64,000 bases of DNA from Caryophanales bacterium (GTDB lineage Bacteria > Bacillota > Bacilli > Bacillales > Amphibacillaceae). Where the stretch lies: assembly GCA_029257405.1 (NCBI GenBank), contig JARIBO010000029.1:1-64000 (forward strand), given 5' to 3'. The position numbers and the translations under genes are program-made. Every line of letters begins with the position of its first letter. The first letter of the stretch is position 1. The notes under the pieces are model-generated. The model made no database searches. It was not told where the DNA came from and saw only the letters and a list, made by a program, of their open reading frames with translations. Of this stretch, positions 17,102-26,120 are shown one piece after another.

Positions 17102-17129
17102 CATATTTAAACTAATTAGTTTAAATATG
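17102..17129. repeat. Perfect 28-bp palindrome upstream of ureA
   Basis: The half CATATTTAAACTAA is followed by its exact reverse complement, with no spacer. It lies between the nik terminator and the urease promoter and belongs to no gene. A regulator-binding site or cruciform is possible. The whole gap 16790-17251 otherwise holds only the promoter and the nik terminator. Confidence 0.6.
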
Positions 17130-17172
17130 ATGTACAACCATTATGCAGTTCATCACAGTTAACGCAATTAAA

Positions 17173-17220
17173 AAAGCTTATCAGTCAGATTCTAAATTTA
17201 GAATCTGACTGATAAGCTTT
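17173..17220 (-). terminator. Terminator of the nik operon
   Basis: Perfect 24-bp inverted repeat: AAAGCTTATCAGTCAGATTC plus AAAT, then its reverse complement. Read on the minus strand it is followed by TT within the TTTTT run at 17171-17175. It lies 32 nt after the nikE stop and separates nik from ure. Confidence 0.88.
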
Positions 17221-17251
17221 ATATTTTAACTTCCTTATATAAACATCAATA

Positions 17252-17845
17252 TTACAATTCAACGACTCTATCACAGAGTCTTTCAATTAGTTTAGGATGA
17301 TGACTCACAATAAGCAGTCCCATATTTCTTTTTTTGGCAACTTCTAAAACAGCATGCCATATTTGAGCTTGTGTTACTGCATCTAACATTGTGGTCATTT
17401 CATCTGCTATTAAAAAATGAGTTTTAGGACCTAATGCTCTTAACACACAAAACCTCTGTAATTCTCCACCAGACAATTCATTTGGCCAGCGCGTTAACCA
17501 TTGTTCTTCTATGCCTAATAAACTTGATAACTCTTGATCTACTTCTCCACCTTCATTAAGCACTTTGTTCATTCTCCACCGAGGGTTAACTGCTTTTTCA
17601 GGATGTTGAAAAACTAATTGGACTGGATGATAACCCTTTTTTGGAATAGGTTGTCCATCGATTAGTACTTCTCCTTCTAAAGGATTTTCAAGACCTGCCA
17701 AGATCCGACAAAGCGTTGTTTTTCCCCTTCCACTTATACCTGTTAGGCCTACAATTTCTCCTGGCTTTAAAGTTAAATTAAATTCTTTAAATATCCATGG
17801 ACCCTTATCATAACGAAAACTAATATTTCTTGCCTCAAGTTGCAT
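17252..17845 (-). CDS. nikE: Nickel ABC transporter, ATPase subunit NikE
   Basis: One of two cytoplasmic ATPases of the nickel importer. The 197-aa protein has Walker A GISGRGKTT near residue 36, the Q-loop region VFQHPEKAVNP, signature LSGGELQRF, Walker B FLIADEMT and the switch His in VSHHPK. It is shorter than typical NikE (about 230-270 aa), lacking the C-terminal extension of OppF-like proteins. It overlaps nikD by 11 nt. Confidence 0.86.
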   Translation of the reverse strand: MQLEARNISFRYDKGPWIFKEFNLTLKPGEIVGLTGISGRGKTTLCRILAGLENPLEGEVLIDGQPIPKKGYHPVQLVFQHPEKAVNPRWRMNKVLNEGGEVDQELSSLLGIEEQWLTRWPNELSGGELQRFCVLRALGPKTHFLIADEMTTMLDAVTQAQIWHAVLEVAKKRNMGLLIVSHHPKLIERLCDRVVEL

Positions 17846-18761
17846 GAATGCACCTCACCATTCCTTCGCGAAGCTCACGCATTACAGGTTGAATTTTAAA
17901 ACACTCAGCAGTTGAAAGTTCACAACGCGGAGCATACAAGCACCCCGTTGATAATTCATCGGGGTAAGGCTGTGATCCAGCAATGGGTGTAAAGTCATTT
18001 TGTGGTAAAGCCCGCCATAGTGCTTTGCTGTATGGGTGTCTTAATGTTTCACCTTTACCACTAAAATCCTTAGTTGACGCGACTTCTACGGTTGTTCCTG
18101 CATAAAAAACAGCAATTTTATCCGCTATGGTTAAAGCTGATTCAATATCATGCGTAATAAACATTACTGTATGTCCATTATCTGCAAGCTCTCTGAAGCT
18201 TTTTAAGGCTTCTTCTATAACAGTCGGGTCTAAACCGGGAGTAGGTTCATCTGCAATGATTAATTCTGCATCACTTGCAATCGCAGTTGCTAATAAAACG
18301 CGCCTTGCCATACCACCTGATAGTTGGTGTGGATACATTTTATTTACTTCTTCATCTAAATGAAGGCGAGCAAATATTTCTTTTCTTATATTTTCTGGAT
18401 TACCTCTATTCACAGACGCCTCGACTTGTTTTCCCACATGCATAAGTGGATCTAAAAAATTAACTGATTGCGGAATTAAGGCAATTTCTTTTCCACGCAA
18501 CTTCGCTTGTCTCTTTTTAGTAAGTTGTTCACCTTGATACTTTATACTTCCGCTCATATTAGCATTACTCGGTAAAATACCTAAAATCGCATGAGCGAGT
18601 AAACTCTTCCCAGAACCACTCGCTCCTACAACTGCAAGAATCTCACCTTTGTTAAGACTTACGTCTAGAGAAGATATGACATTTAATTCTTGTTGCTTTA
18701 ATCCACTTATATATTGATTGAAAGATATTGATAAATCACTTACTTCAAGCATTGTCTTCAC
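17835..18761 (-). CDS. nikD: Nickel ABC transporter, ATPase subunit NikD
   Basis: ATPase partner of NikE. The 308-aa protein has Walker A GASGSGKS, signature LSGGMARRV, Walker B LIIADEPTPGLD and the H-loop FITHD. It keeps the C-terminal oligopeptide/nickel-type domain with Cys residues (GCLYAPRCELSTAEC). Family DppD/OppD/NikD; nickel is assigned from the operon with nikR and the urease genes downstream. Confidence 0.87.
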   Translation of the reverse strand: MKTMLEVSDLSISFNQYISGLKQQELNVISSLDVSLNKGEILAVVGASGSGKSLLAHAILGILPSNANMSGSIKYQGEQLTKKRQAKLRGKEIALIPQSVNFLDPLMHVGKQVEASVNRGNPENIRKEIFARLHLDEEVNKMYPHQLSGGMARRVLLATAIASDAELIIADEPTPGLDPTVIEEALKSFRELADNGHTVMFITHDIESALTIADKIAVFYAGTTVEVASTKDFSGKGETLRHPYSKALWRALPQNDFTPIAGSQPYPDELSTGCLYAPRCELSTAECFKIQPVMRELREGMVRCIHAT

Positions 18762-18795
18762 CTCTTTTATAAATTTCCACTAACTATGATTATTT

Positions 18796-19665
18796 TTACT
18801 CATTTGAACTGCTTGGATCTATAAACCTACGAAGGTTTGATCCAATTGTGTCAAAGGACCTGACAACTAAAAGTAAAGAAAGTCCTGGGAAAAAGGCGAG
18901 CCACCACATACCTGAAGATAAGTATTTCATCGATTCTGATAAAATAATTCCAATTGCTGGTTCATGCGGCGATAAACCTAAACCTAAAAAAGTAACCGCA
19001 GCTTCATGCAAGATTACATGAGGAAATAGTAACATGAAACCAATTAGCACTTGTGGAATTAAATGCGGAAAAATATGATGAGCAGCAACCCACCAGCGCG
19101 ATTTACCCATTCGCATAGATACTTGTACGTATTCTGCCGACCTAACTTGCATTACTTCTGCTCTGATCACTCTTGCAAGACTTGGCCAATGCGTGAGCAT
19201 AAGCCCTATCACAATACCTTTAAAACCTCCACCAAACATAAATGAAATTAAAATCAATATGACAAGGTGTGGAACACTTAGAAATAAGTCAATTAACCAA
19301 GAAACGATATTGTCTGCAACATTACCCATTGTTGCTGCAATCATACCTAGGATTAATGCGATAATTACACTTCCAATTGCCCCTAGCAAACCTACTCCAA
19401 TGCTCAAGGTAAGGCCCATGATTGTCCGTGCAAACATATCTCTACCTAACCAATCAGTTCCAAATATATGTTCAAAAGAAGGAATTAAATTTCGAGAATT
19501 AAGACTTGTAGTAATTCTTTCTTCATCTATTAGGATTCCACCTAAAACAACACTTACTAGAAAGATTGATGCTACAGCAATTATAAAAATTGTTCTTTGT
19601 CTACGATTAAAAAAAGTTGATTTTTGTTTATAACTTTCAGCTTTTACATTAGGAGTGTTCATCAT
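18796..19665 (-). CDS. nikC: Nickel ABC transporter permease NikC
   Basis: Second membrane subunit of the importer, 289 aa, with about six membrane segments. The first segment follows a positively charged N-terminus (FNRRQRT). The family features FGTDWLGRDMFAR and the EAA loop region (EYVQVSMRMGKSRWW) are visible. It overlaps nikB by 4 nt, so the two permeases are co-translated. Confidence 0.88.
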   Translation of the reverse strand: MMNTPNVKAESYKQKSTFFNRRQRTIFIIAVASIFLVSVVLGGILIDEERITTSLNSRNLIPSFEHIFGTDWLGRDMFARTIMGLTLSIGVGLLGAIGSVIIALILGMIAATMGNVADNIVSWLIDLFLSVPHLVILILISFMFGGGFKGIVIGLMLTHWPSLARVIRAEVMQVRSAEYVQVSMRMGKSRWWVAAHHIFPHLIPQVLIGFMLLFPHVILHEAAVTFLGLGLSPHEPAIGIILSESMKYLSSGMWWLAFFPGLSLLLVVRSFDTIGSNLRRFIDPSSSNE

Positions 19666-20648
19666 GTACCTCTTTTCTCCTTCATTCTTGGATCTACTAT
19701 ATAGTAGATTAAATCAGCAATTAAATTTCCAGCAAAAACAAATATCGTACTAAATATAACTATCCCTAATAAAAGAGGTACATCACCTTTAATACCAGCG
19801 TCTACTGTTGCTTGTCCAAGACCTGGATATGAAAATACTTGCTCAGCTAAAACTGCTCCGCCAAATAATTCACTAAATCCAGCAAACTGTAAAGTTATTG
19901 CAGGTAGCGCTATATTTCTTAATCCATGTCGCCAGAAAAGTAGAAAACCACTTTCTCCTCTTGCTTTTGCAAAAAGTATATAATCACTCTCGAGCACATC
20001 AACTAACTTTTCACGTGTATGAAGTGCAACGTTTGAAACACCTATAATACTTAATGTTAAGGCCGGAAGTATTAGATGTTGGATGCGTGAAGAAAGAGTT
20101 ACATCTTCAGTAAGTACTCCTGCTGGGACACCTAAACCTATCGGGAACCATCCTAGCCAGACTGAGAAAACAATAAGCATTAATAATCCCATCCAAAACG
20201 TAGGAGTCGATGCAAGTGTGTAACAATACCACTGAATTAAACGATCTAACCATGTACCTTTTTTCATTGCCGAAACAACTCCAAGTACAAAACCAATAAT
20301 TCCAGATAAGGACCACGCGACCAACATTAAAATAATCGAATTTGTAAATCGTTCTCCTATCACTTCAGAAACAGGTATCCGATAAATCATTGAAGTTCCT
20401 AAATCACCAGAAAGAACTGAAGTACTCCAATTAGAAAATTGAACCATAAAAGGATCATTGAGTCCCCAATATTCTGCGATTTCTTCTCGCTGCTCTGGAC
20501 TGACATTTAACATATCTGCACCAATATAAGCTTGAACAGGATCAATTGGTGAGTTTTTCATAAGTAAAAAAGAAATAAAACTAATGGCAACCAATAAAGT
20601 TGCCATTTTAATTCCTTTAAATAATATAAATCGGCCAAATCTTCGCAT
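19662..20648 (-). CDS. nikB: Nickel ABC transporter permease NikB
   Basis: First membrane subunit of the importer, 328 aa, with about six membrane segments. The N-terminus, FISFLLMKNSPIDPVQAYIG, is typical of DppB/NikB. The EAA loop DYILFAKARGESGF contacts the ATPases. It starts 1 nt after the nikA stop and ends inside nikC. Confidence 0.88.
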   Translation of the reverse strand: MRRFGRFILFKGIKMATLLVAISFISFLLMKNSPIDPVQAYIGADMLNVSPEQREEIAEYWGLNDPFMVQFSNWSTSVLSGDLGTSMIYRIPVSEVIGERFTNSIILMLVAWSLSGIIGFVLGVVSAMKKGTWLDRLIQWYCYTLASTPTFWMGLLMLIVFSVWLGWFPIGLGVPAGVLTEDVTLSSRIQHLILPALTLSIIGVSNVALHTREKLVDVLESDYILFAKARGESGFLLFWRHGLRNIALPAITLQFAGFSELFGGAVLAEQVFSYPGLGQATVDAGIKGDVPLLLGIVIFSTIFVFAGNLIADLIYYIVDPRMKEKRGT

Positions 20649-20649
20649 G

Positions 20650-22278
20650 TTACTTACTCCATTTCCAATCTACAATATTATCTGTTGCAGGCCAACCATG
20701 CCCATGAACATGAATTCTTTGTTTACCTATATCTAGATTATCTTTGGCTAAATACAAATGATCAATATTTACTAACCATATCCAAGGAGCGTCGCCTTTT
20801 CCACTTAGACCAGTTTCCCCGTCCCACTGTGCTTTTTTCCAATATTCAAGTGCTTCTTCTTCACTTTCTGCTTTGAAAGCTTGATCAAAGTATTTATCAA
20901 CAGTTTTATTTTTATAGAAGCCTGTATTATAAAAATCTAATCCTGCATTTTCACTACCATAAATATCTGATAACTCTCCTGGATTGTGACTTCCCCACCC
21001 TAATAAAGTAGCTTCAGAATGCATTTTTTGTTCAATTATATCCCAACTTGCACCCTTAACTTTTATATTAATTCCTAATGGTTTAAGCATATCTGCCACT
21101 GAAATTGCAAGTGATTGTCTAATCGTATCGTCAGCTGAATAATAAAGTTCAAATTCTGCTTTTAAAGAGTCTTTTTCTAAAATCCCATCGCCATTTTTAT
21201 CTTCCCAACCAGCTTCTTCTAAGATTTTACTTGCACCTTCCAAATCATTATCTTCAATAACTGTTTCGGAATTCCACCATGGTAATCCATCAACTGACGT
21301 ATATGCTGGTGTTCCATGCCCTTCTAAAACACTATCAATTAAAGCTTCACGGTCAACAGCAATATCAATCGCTTTACGTATCGCTAAGTCTGACGTGACA
21401 TCGTTTCCTATTAAAATACCATCCTCTGTCGTTTCACCTGATTTTACATATGGAAATGAAATTCCACGATTGTCCACTGTTTGGACTGTTTCAAGTTTCA
21501 TGCCTGGTACTTCTTGATTACTAAAAGCTGCTGGTATATATGTTATATCTACAGTACCTGCTTGTGCAGCAGCAAAGGCAGCATCTTCATTTAAAAATAA
21601 GAATGTCAATTTTTTAAAATATGGCTTTGTATCATAATATTCAGGATTAGCTTCAACGATTAGTTGTTGCCCTTTATCCCATTGAACAAATTTAAATGGT
21701 CCTGACCCTACTGGATTTGTAGCATAATCTTTATCATAAGCATGTTCAGGAACAATTCCTGTTGCAACCAATGTATTTATAAATGTTGATTGTTTTTCTT
21801 TAAGGATAAATTCAACATTTGTTTCATCAATTACATTTACTTTGTCGATAACTTGAAGATCTACAACAGAGCCAGCTTCAGCAGCTGTATCATATGTAAA
21901 TTTGATATCTGAAGCAGTTAAAGGTTCACCGTCAGAAAACTTTACATCATCTCGTAACGTTATCGTCCATTCTTTTCCGTCTTCACTCACTTCATAATCT
22001 TTAGCAAGATCATTTACAACATTTAAATCATCATCTCTTTTTAATATTGTACTTTGGAAAAGCGGTGAACCATAACGTCCCCAACCTGCCGTTGGATCGA
22101 ATCCATCGTCTGGCTCTAAACCAAATGCTAATACAAGTTCTTCTTTTTCTTCCTCTGCTTTGTTATCAGCTTCTTTTTCAGAACTTGCTTGATTAGACTC
22201 TCCTGACCCACATCCAGCTAACACAATAATCATAAACAACGTAAAAATTCCAATAATACTTAATTTTTTATTTCTCAT
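20650..22278 (-). CDS. nikA: Nickel-binding lipoprotein NikA (SBP_bac_5 family)
   Basis: Extracellular substrate-binding protein of the importer, anchored by lipid. The 542-aa protein has a signal peptide with lipobox VLAGCGS and a full SBP_bac_5 domain (SGPFKFVQWDKGQ, DIAVDREALID). The C-terminus carries His523, His525 and His527 (IHVHGHGWP), plausible nickel or nickel-chelate ligands. I chose ATG 22278 because AGGAGGAG lies 5 nt upstream; an upstream in-frame start would add 10 basic residues. Peptide specificity is excluded only by context. Confidence 0.85.
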   Translation of the reverse strand: MRNKKLSIIGIFTLFMIIVLAGCGSGESNQASSEKEADNKAEEEKEELVLAFGLEPDDGFDPTAGWGRYGSPLFQSTILKRDDDLNVVNDLAKDYEVSEDGKEWTITLRDDVKFSDGEPLTASDIKFTYDTAAEAGSVVDLQVIDKVNVIDETNVEFILKEKQSTFINTLVATGIVPEHAYDKDYATNPVGSGPFKFVQWDKGQQLIVEANPEYYDTKPYFKKLTFLFLNEDAAFAAAQAGTVDITYIPAAFSNQEVPGMKLETVQTVDNRGISFPYVKSGETTEDGILIGNDVTSDLAIRKAIDIAVDREALIDSVLEGHGTPAYTSVDGLPWWNSETVIEDNDLEGASKILEEAGWEDKNGDGILEKDSLKAEFELYYSADDTIRQSLAISVADMLKPLGINIKVKGASWDIIEQKMHSEATLLGWGSHNPGELSDIYGSENAGLDFYNTGFYKNKTVDKYFDQAFKAESEEEALEYWKKAQWDGETGLSGKGDAPWIWLVNIDHLYLAKDNLDIGKQRIHVHGHGWPATDNIVDWKWSK

Positions 22279-22300
22279 TTTTCTCCTCCTATTATATAGA

Positions 22301-22720
22301 TTAAACATGTTCTACTGGCGCTACTGTAAACTTGCCATAATTTACGCCTTTTAAACTTGTTAATTTATAGCTAAGTTCTCGAACATCTTTTACCTTACCT
22401 TGAACAACAATAAGTTCTAAACAATTTCCATGGTCTAAATGAAAATGTGTCGTTGCAAGAATTAAATGATGCTTTCCGTGTTGAATTTCAGTCATTTCTT
22501 CAAGTAAGTTGCGTTGGTGATGATCGTAAAATAGAAGGATACTTCCTGCTATCATTTGTTCATCATCGTCATATGAGTGTTCTAAAATTGCTTCTCTTAC
22601 AAGATCACGTACGGCTTCAGAACGATTTTCGTACCCCCTAATCGTAACTAAATGGTCAAATTTATTAAGTAAATCACTTTCCATTGAAACACTAAATCTT
22701 TTTAACGAAGAACCTGACAT
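22301..22720 (-). CDS. nikR: Nickel-responsive regulator NikR
   Basis: Repressor of nickel uptake genes that binds DNA when loaded with nickel. The 139-aa protein has an N-terminal ribbon-helix-helix (KRFSVSMESDLLNKFD) and a C-terminal ACT-like domain. All four high-affinity nickel ligands of E. coli NikR have equivalents: His81, His92, His94 and Cys100 (THFHLDHGNC). The gene is 22 nt upstream of nikA. Two NikR-type operators lie 30 and 163 nt upstream of its start. The ribosome site is weak (GTGGGG). Confidence 0.93.
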   Translation of the reverse strand: MSGSSLKRFSVSMESDLLNKFDHLVTIRGYENRSEAVRDLVREAILEHSYDDDEQMIAGSILLFYDHHQRNLLEEMTEIQHGKHHLILATTHFHLDHGNCLELIVVQGKVKDVRELSYKLTSLKGVNYGKFTVAPVEHV

Positions 22721-22750
22721 AATTTTTTTACCCCACCTTTCAAATTAATA

Positions 22751-22792
22751 GTGTTACGTTTATTCACATTCGTAACACGAATGAGCATTATA
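22751..22792 (-). promoter_or_regulatory. NikR box 1 with -10 element
   Basis: The dyad GTGTTAC-N14-GTAACAC occupies 22751-22778. On the minus strand a consensus TATAAT (22787-22792) lies just upstream, so the operator would cover about +2 to +29 of the transcript. The sequence and spacing match the NikR motif reported for Desulfovibrio-type NikR, not the E. coli GTATGA motif. Confidence 0.85.
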
Positions 22793-22883
22793 ATTCCTAT
22801 GTGATGATTACTAACTTCTAAATAACGCTTTTTAATAAATAGTTAAACATACTTACTTTTTCTATTCTGTATTTCACTTATAA

Positions 22884-22928
22884 GTGTTACGTTTGTATAT
22901 CTTCGTAACACTCGTAATTATCATTATA
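22884..22928 (-). promoter_or_regulatory. NikR box 2 with -10 element
   Basis: A second GTGTTAC-N14-GTAACAC dyad is at 22884-22911, with TATAAT on the minus strand at 22923-22928. Layout and half-sites repeat box 1 at a centre distance of 133 bp, so this looks like a duplicated promoter-operator module for nikR-nikABCDE. Confidence 0.82.
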
Positions 22929-22929
22929 C

Positions 22930-23413
22930 CTAATAATTAAACATAAGAAAAGCATTATCCTTAATTTTCTACTAAATCACATATATTGATGATAAATTTA
23001 AATCCTTATTCCATGATTATTTAACTTATTACTTCATTTATCTACTCAAACTATCCTTTTGTTCTGATTTTTTTTGTAAATTGTTTCATTAATTATTTGG
23101 TTTTTTAATGAAATTCCAGTTCTTAAAATCGACACATATATCTAAATTGTGACTTTGTAACATGCGTGTTATTTTTTAACAATACCTTTACACCAACGTT
23201 TTAAACTGTTTTGTTCTTTGTTCCATACTTTCAAAAATGAATTAATGTTAAATTTAATCAAAAAAATTCAATTTTGTTTTGCTTTTTATCATTCCCTATG
23301 GTAAATTCTTAGTAAGAAAAGTGTTAGGGGATCGTTAATTAACGTAAATTGTTACTACTAAAATAAACGCATACCAACTTCCCTTATACAAAAATAAACT
23401 TAGGAGTGATTAA
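22930..23413. other. Gene-free region before the DMT transporter
   Basis: No credible gene on either strand; the DNA is very AT-rich with stop codons in all frames. It holds a possible plus-strand promoter, TTGTTT-N17-TATGGT (23274-23302), and the perfect palindrome CGTTAATTAACG (23333-23344) between that promoter and the next gene. Confidence 0.5.
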
Positions 23414-24469
23414 ATGGCGAACATCCCACAAGGCAACGCAAGTGGCGAAAAAATGAGTACCGCATATATAATCTTAATTATCGGGGTTCTCGGGGTTGCA
23501 TTCTCTGCACCTTTTGTAAAACTATCAAACTTTGAACCCGCAACATCAGTTATTTTACGTGTTGGAATAGGTGCACTTGTACTACTTCCGTTTTACTTTA
23601 GAGAAATTAAGAAACTTGGTAAACTTAATAAAACAGGTGTCATACTTTCACTTGTTGCCGGTATATTTCTCGGTATTGACTTTACGGCATGGAATTATTC
23701 TATATACTATGTAGGTTCAGGTATTGCTTCAATTTTACTTAACCTTCAAATCATTATTTTACCTGCACTTGCAGCAATTTTTGATAGAGAAAGAATTCCA
23801 AAATCATTCTTTATCATTGCTCCAATTATGATTTTAGGTGTTTTAATGACAGGTGGTATTTTTGAAGGCGGTGGAGCTGCAACAAATGAGCCGACTGTTC
23901 TTGGTATGAGTCTTGCTGTTGTAGGTACAATCGCAGGTTCTATCTCTGGTGTTTGTTATGGTATTTACCTTTATACAAGCAGAAAAGCAACGAGAGTTAA
24001 CGTTGGACAGTTCGTTCAGCCAATGTTCTTAGCTTCTGTCTCACAGTTAGTTGCTCCAGCTTTATTCTTACTTGTTACTGGTCGTGGTTTAAGCTTAAAC
24101 CAAGGTGTTATGACAGGTACAGGTTCAGAACAAGTATTAGCAACTGGTGGACTTTCAGATTTAGATATTTTCGCTACAAATGGTGATATGATTACTGGAA
24201 CGAACTGGTTCTGGATGATTATGTTAGCAATCTTTGGTCAAGCTATCGCATGGACATTTATCCAGTATGGTTCAGTACGCTTGAACCCTACAGTTGTTGC
24301 AGGTTTATTACTACTGAGCCCAATTGCTACAGTATCAGTTATTGCACCAATTATGTTCAGTGAAATTCCTTCAGTAATTCAAGTTCTTGGTGTTGTTGTT
24401 GTACTATTAGCAGTAGCATACCAAAACGGTATTCATAAAATGTTTCTCGGTAAAGCGAAACGAGAATGA
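23414..24469 (+). CDS. EamA/DMT-family transporter
   Basis: Drug/metabolite-transporter superfamily protein of 351 aa with about ten hydrophobic segments in two EamA repeats; the first repeat ends with FFIIAPIMILGVLMTGG. A non-membrane stretch near residues 235-260 (TGTGSEQVLATGGLSD) is unusual in length. Substrate unknown. AGGAG lies 7 nt before the ATG. It is monocistronic, transcribed divergently from nikR across a gap of about 690 bp. Confidence 0.82.
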   Translation: MANIPQGNASGEKMSTAYIILIIGVLGVAFSAPFVKLSNFEPATSVILRVGIGALVLLPFYFREIKKLGKLNKTGVILSLVAGIFLGIDFTAWNYSIYYVGSGIASILLNLQIIILPALAAIFDRERIPKSFFIIAPIMILGVLMTGGIFEGGGAATNEPTVLGMSLAVVGTIAGSISGVCYGIYLYTSRKATRVNVGQFVQPMFLASVSQLVAPALFLLVTGRGLSLNQGVMTGTGSEQVLATGGLSDLDIFATNGDMITGTNWFWMIMLAIFGQAIAWTFIQYGSVRLNPTVVAGLLLLSPIATVSVIAPIMFSEIPSVIQVLGVVVVLLAVAYQNGIHKMFLGKAKRE

Positions 24470-24514
24470 CCATATAAATAAACTTTAAATTAAATACAAA
24501 TTAAGCATTATTTT

Positions 24515-24553
24515 AAAACAGGCCCAAGTAGATAATCTACTTGGGCCTGTTTT
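24515..24553. terminator. Bidirectional terminator, DMT transporter / NCS2 permease
   Basis: AAAACAGGCCCAAGTAGAT and its reverse complement surround a single A. T-tracts on both strands let it end both convergent genes. Confidence 0.92.
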
Positions 24554-24565
24554 ATTTTGATTAAT

Positions 24566-25891
24566 TTAAATTTTCTTTTCTACTGACGTCGCAAATTTAT
24601 CCCAGTTTATTATATTTTCCAAAATTAACGCTAAAACAATTCCTACTAGCAAGCCATTACTAATAAATGGTCTGATCGTTACTGGAAAAGATTCAAAATA
24701 ACTTGCTGGGAACGTCATAATAACAACTCCTACAAATAAAGGAATCGCTGAACGATATACGTTTAAAGTGTTAAATGTTATTTGTTTAAAGAAATCAATT
24801 GATGAATTAAATAATTGTAGATATGCAACAAATAATACAGCACTTCCGACACTTAAGGGAAGTAAGGAAAAAAACTCACCAATCGGCGTAATAATGCCCA
24901 TTAAAAAAAATAAAAAACTACCGATAATAAATGGGAGCTTATCATATATATTTGTTTGCTTTAAAAAACCGATCGAAGAAACATAAGGTGCATAAGGCAC
25001 TAATCCAAAAATACCAGCAGCAATTGTTGCTATGCCTGTTATTGAAAATGAAGTGACATAATCACGCTTAGTCGTCGTTTTATTGAATAATACATCTGTT
25101 CCTTTTAAGGCACCAAATGTATTTGATGTGTTTAGTAAACTAGCAATCACAACCGTAATAACAATTCCTGTATTCCAAACTGGTGCTCCTAAAGGAAATA
25201 ATTTATTTACTTTACTAGAACTATCTTGCATTGTACTTCCTTCATTTGGAAATAATAAGACAAATAAAATCCATCCAAAAATAATGCCTATTAATAATGC
25301 ATAACTTCTTATCTGTGGTGGTGATTTAATGCTTATTATAATAACTACTAGTGCTATAAAAATAGATAATGTTGCGATAGGCAAATTTATTACTACCTGA
25401 CTCTCATCTATATTACCAAAAGGTATTTGTAACATCCCTTTTAAAAAAATCTGGATTAATGTTAGCCCGAGTAAAAACATAAACACGCCCATAACACCTG
25501 GTGTAAATAACTTATCAAAGACTGGGCCAATTCCTAATACACCAATTAAAATCGTAATGATTCCCGCGATAACAATTCCCGTAACTAAACTTCCGCCTAG
25601 TGTAACAAGTGAAATACCTTGAGCACTTGTTGTTGCAACTAGCGTTAAGTAGATTCCCCACCATAAGCCAGACTGCCCTTCAAGAATCGGCCTTCTATGA
25701 CCTATAAAAGCTTGAGTTAAACAAGCAAGACCTGTGACAATAAAAGACATTTGTAATAAAGAAACTACTTCAGCTTGGCTAAGTTCAAATGCTTCTCCTA
25801 TTGTAATCGGTATAATAACTATATTTGCAAAAATAAAAAAGAACCATTGCAAACCTGCTAATAAATTTTGAGTTTCAAAAACGCGATTCAC
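24566..25891 (-). CDS. NCS2-family purine/pyrimidine permease
   Basis: Membrane permease of about 441 aa with some 12-14 hydrophobic segments. The NCS2 features are an early QWFFFIFANIVIIPI segment, the GLWWGIY region and the central TSNTFGALKGTDVLF motif, which corresponds to the family substrate loop. It could carry uracil, xanthine or another nucleobase; specificity is open. GTG 25891 is preferred because AGAGGGGG is just upstream; ATG 25912 has no ribosome site. It is monocistronic, and no purine riboswitch was seen upstream. Confidence 0.82.
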   Translation of the reverse strand: MNRVFETQNLLAGLQWFFFIFANIVIIPITIGEAFELSQAEVVSLLQMSFIVTGLACLTQAFIGHRRPILEGQSGLWWGIYLTLVATTSAQGISLVTLGGSLVTGIVIAGIITILIGVLGIGPVFDKLFTPGVMGVFMFLLGLTLIQIFLKGMLQIPFGNIDESQVVINLPIATLSIFIALVVIIISIKSPPQIRSYALLIGIIFGWILFVLLFPNEGSTMQDSSSKVNKLFPLGAPVWNTGIVITVVIASLLNTSNTFGALKGTDVLFNKTTTKRDYVTSFSITGIATIAAGIFGLVPYAPYVSSIGFLKQTNIYDKLPFIIGSFLFFLMGIITPIGEFFSLLPLSVGSAVLFVAYLQLFNSSIDFFKQITFNTLNVYRSAIPLFVGVVIMTFPASYFESFPVTIRPFISNGLLVGIVLALILENIINWDKFATSVEKKI

Positions 25892-26029
25892 ATTACCCCC
25901 TCTTTTCTTCATTTCATTTTAACAGAATATCCTACTAATACCTAGTACAACTATATTCCTAACCATATTATAAATGCTCTTTATTATCTTATTTTATCAG
26001 CACTTTTCTACATAACATCTTCCATAGCA

Positions 26030-26058
26030 TTGTTATTTTGAAATATGTATAGTATAAT
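26030..26058 (+). promoter_or_regulatory. ltaS promoter
   Basis: TTGTTA (26030-26035), 17-nt spacer, TATAAT (26053-26058). It gives a leader of about 55 nt before the ltaS start. Confidence 0.7.
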
Positions 26059-26120
26059 AGATAGTCGACTAGTAGACACACTTAACACGTGGAAAACTAG
26101 AAAAATTTGAGGTGAGAAAT

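Noticed and set aside
19193..19633. 146-codon frame antisense to nikC
   Set aside because: Shadow of a conserved permease gene; no start context.
23155..23182. Possible third NikR half-sites (GTAACATGCGTGTTA)
   Set aside because: The half-sites are in the wrong order and spacing for GTGTTAC-N14-GTAACAC.
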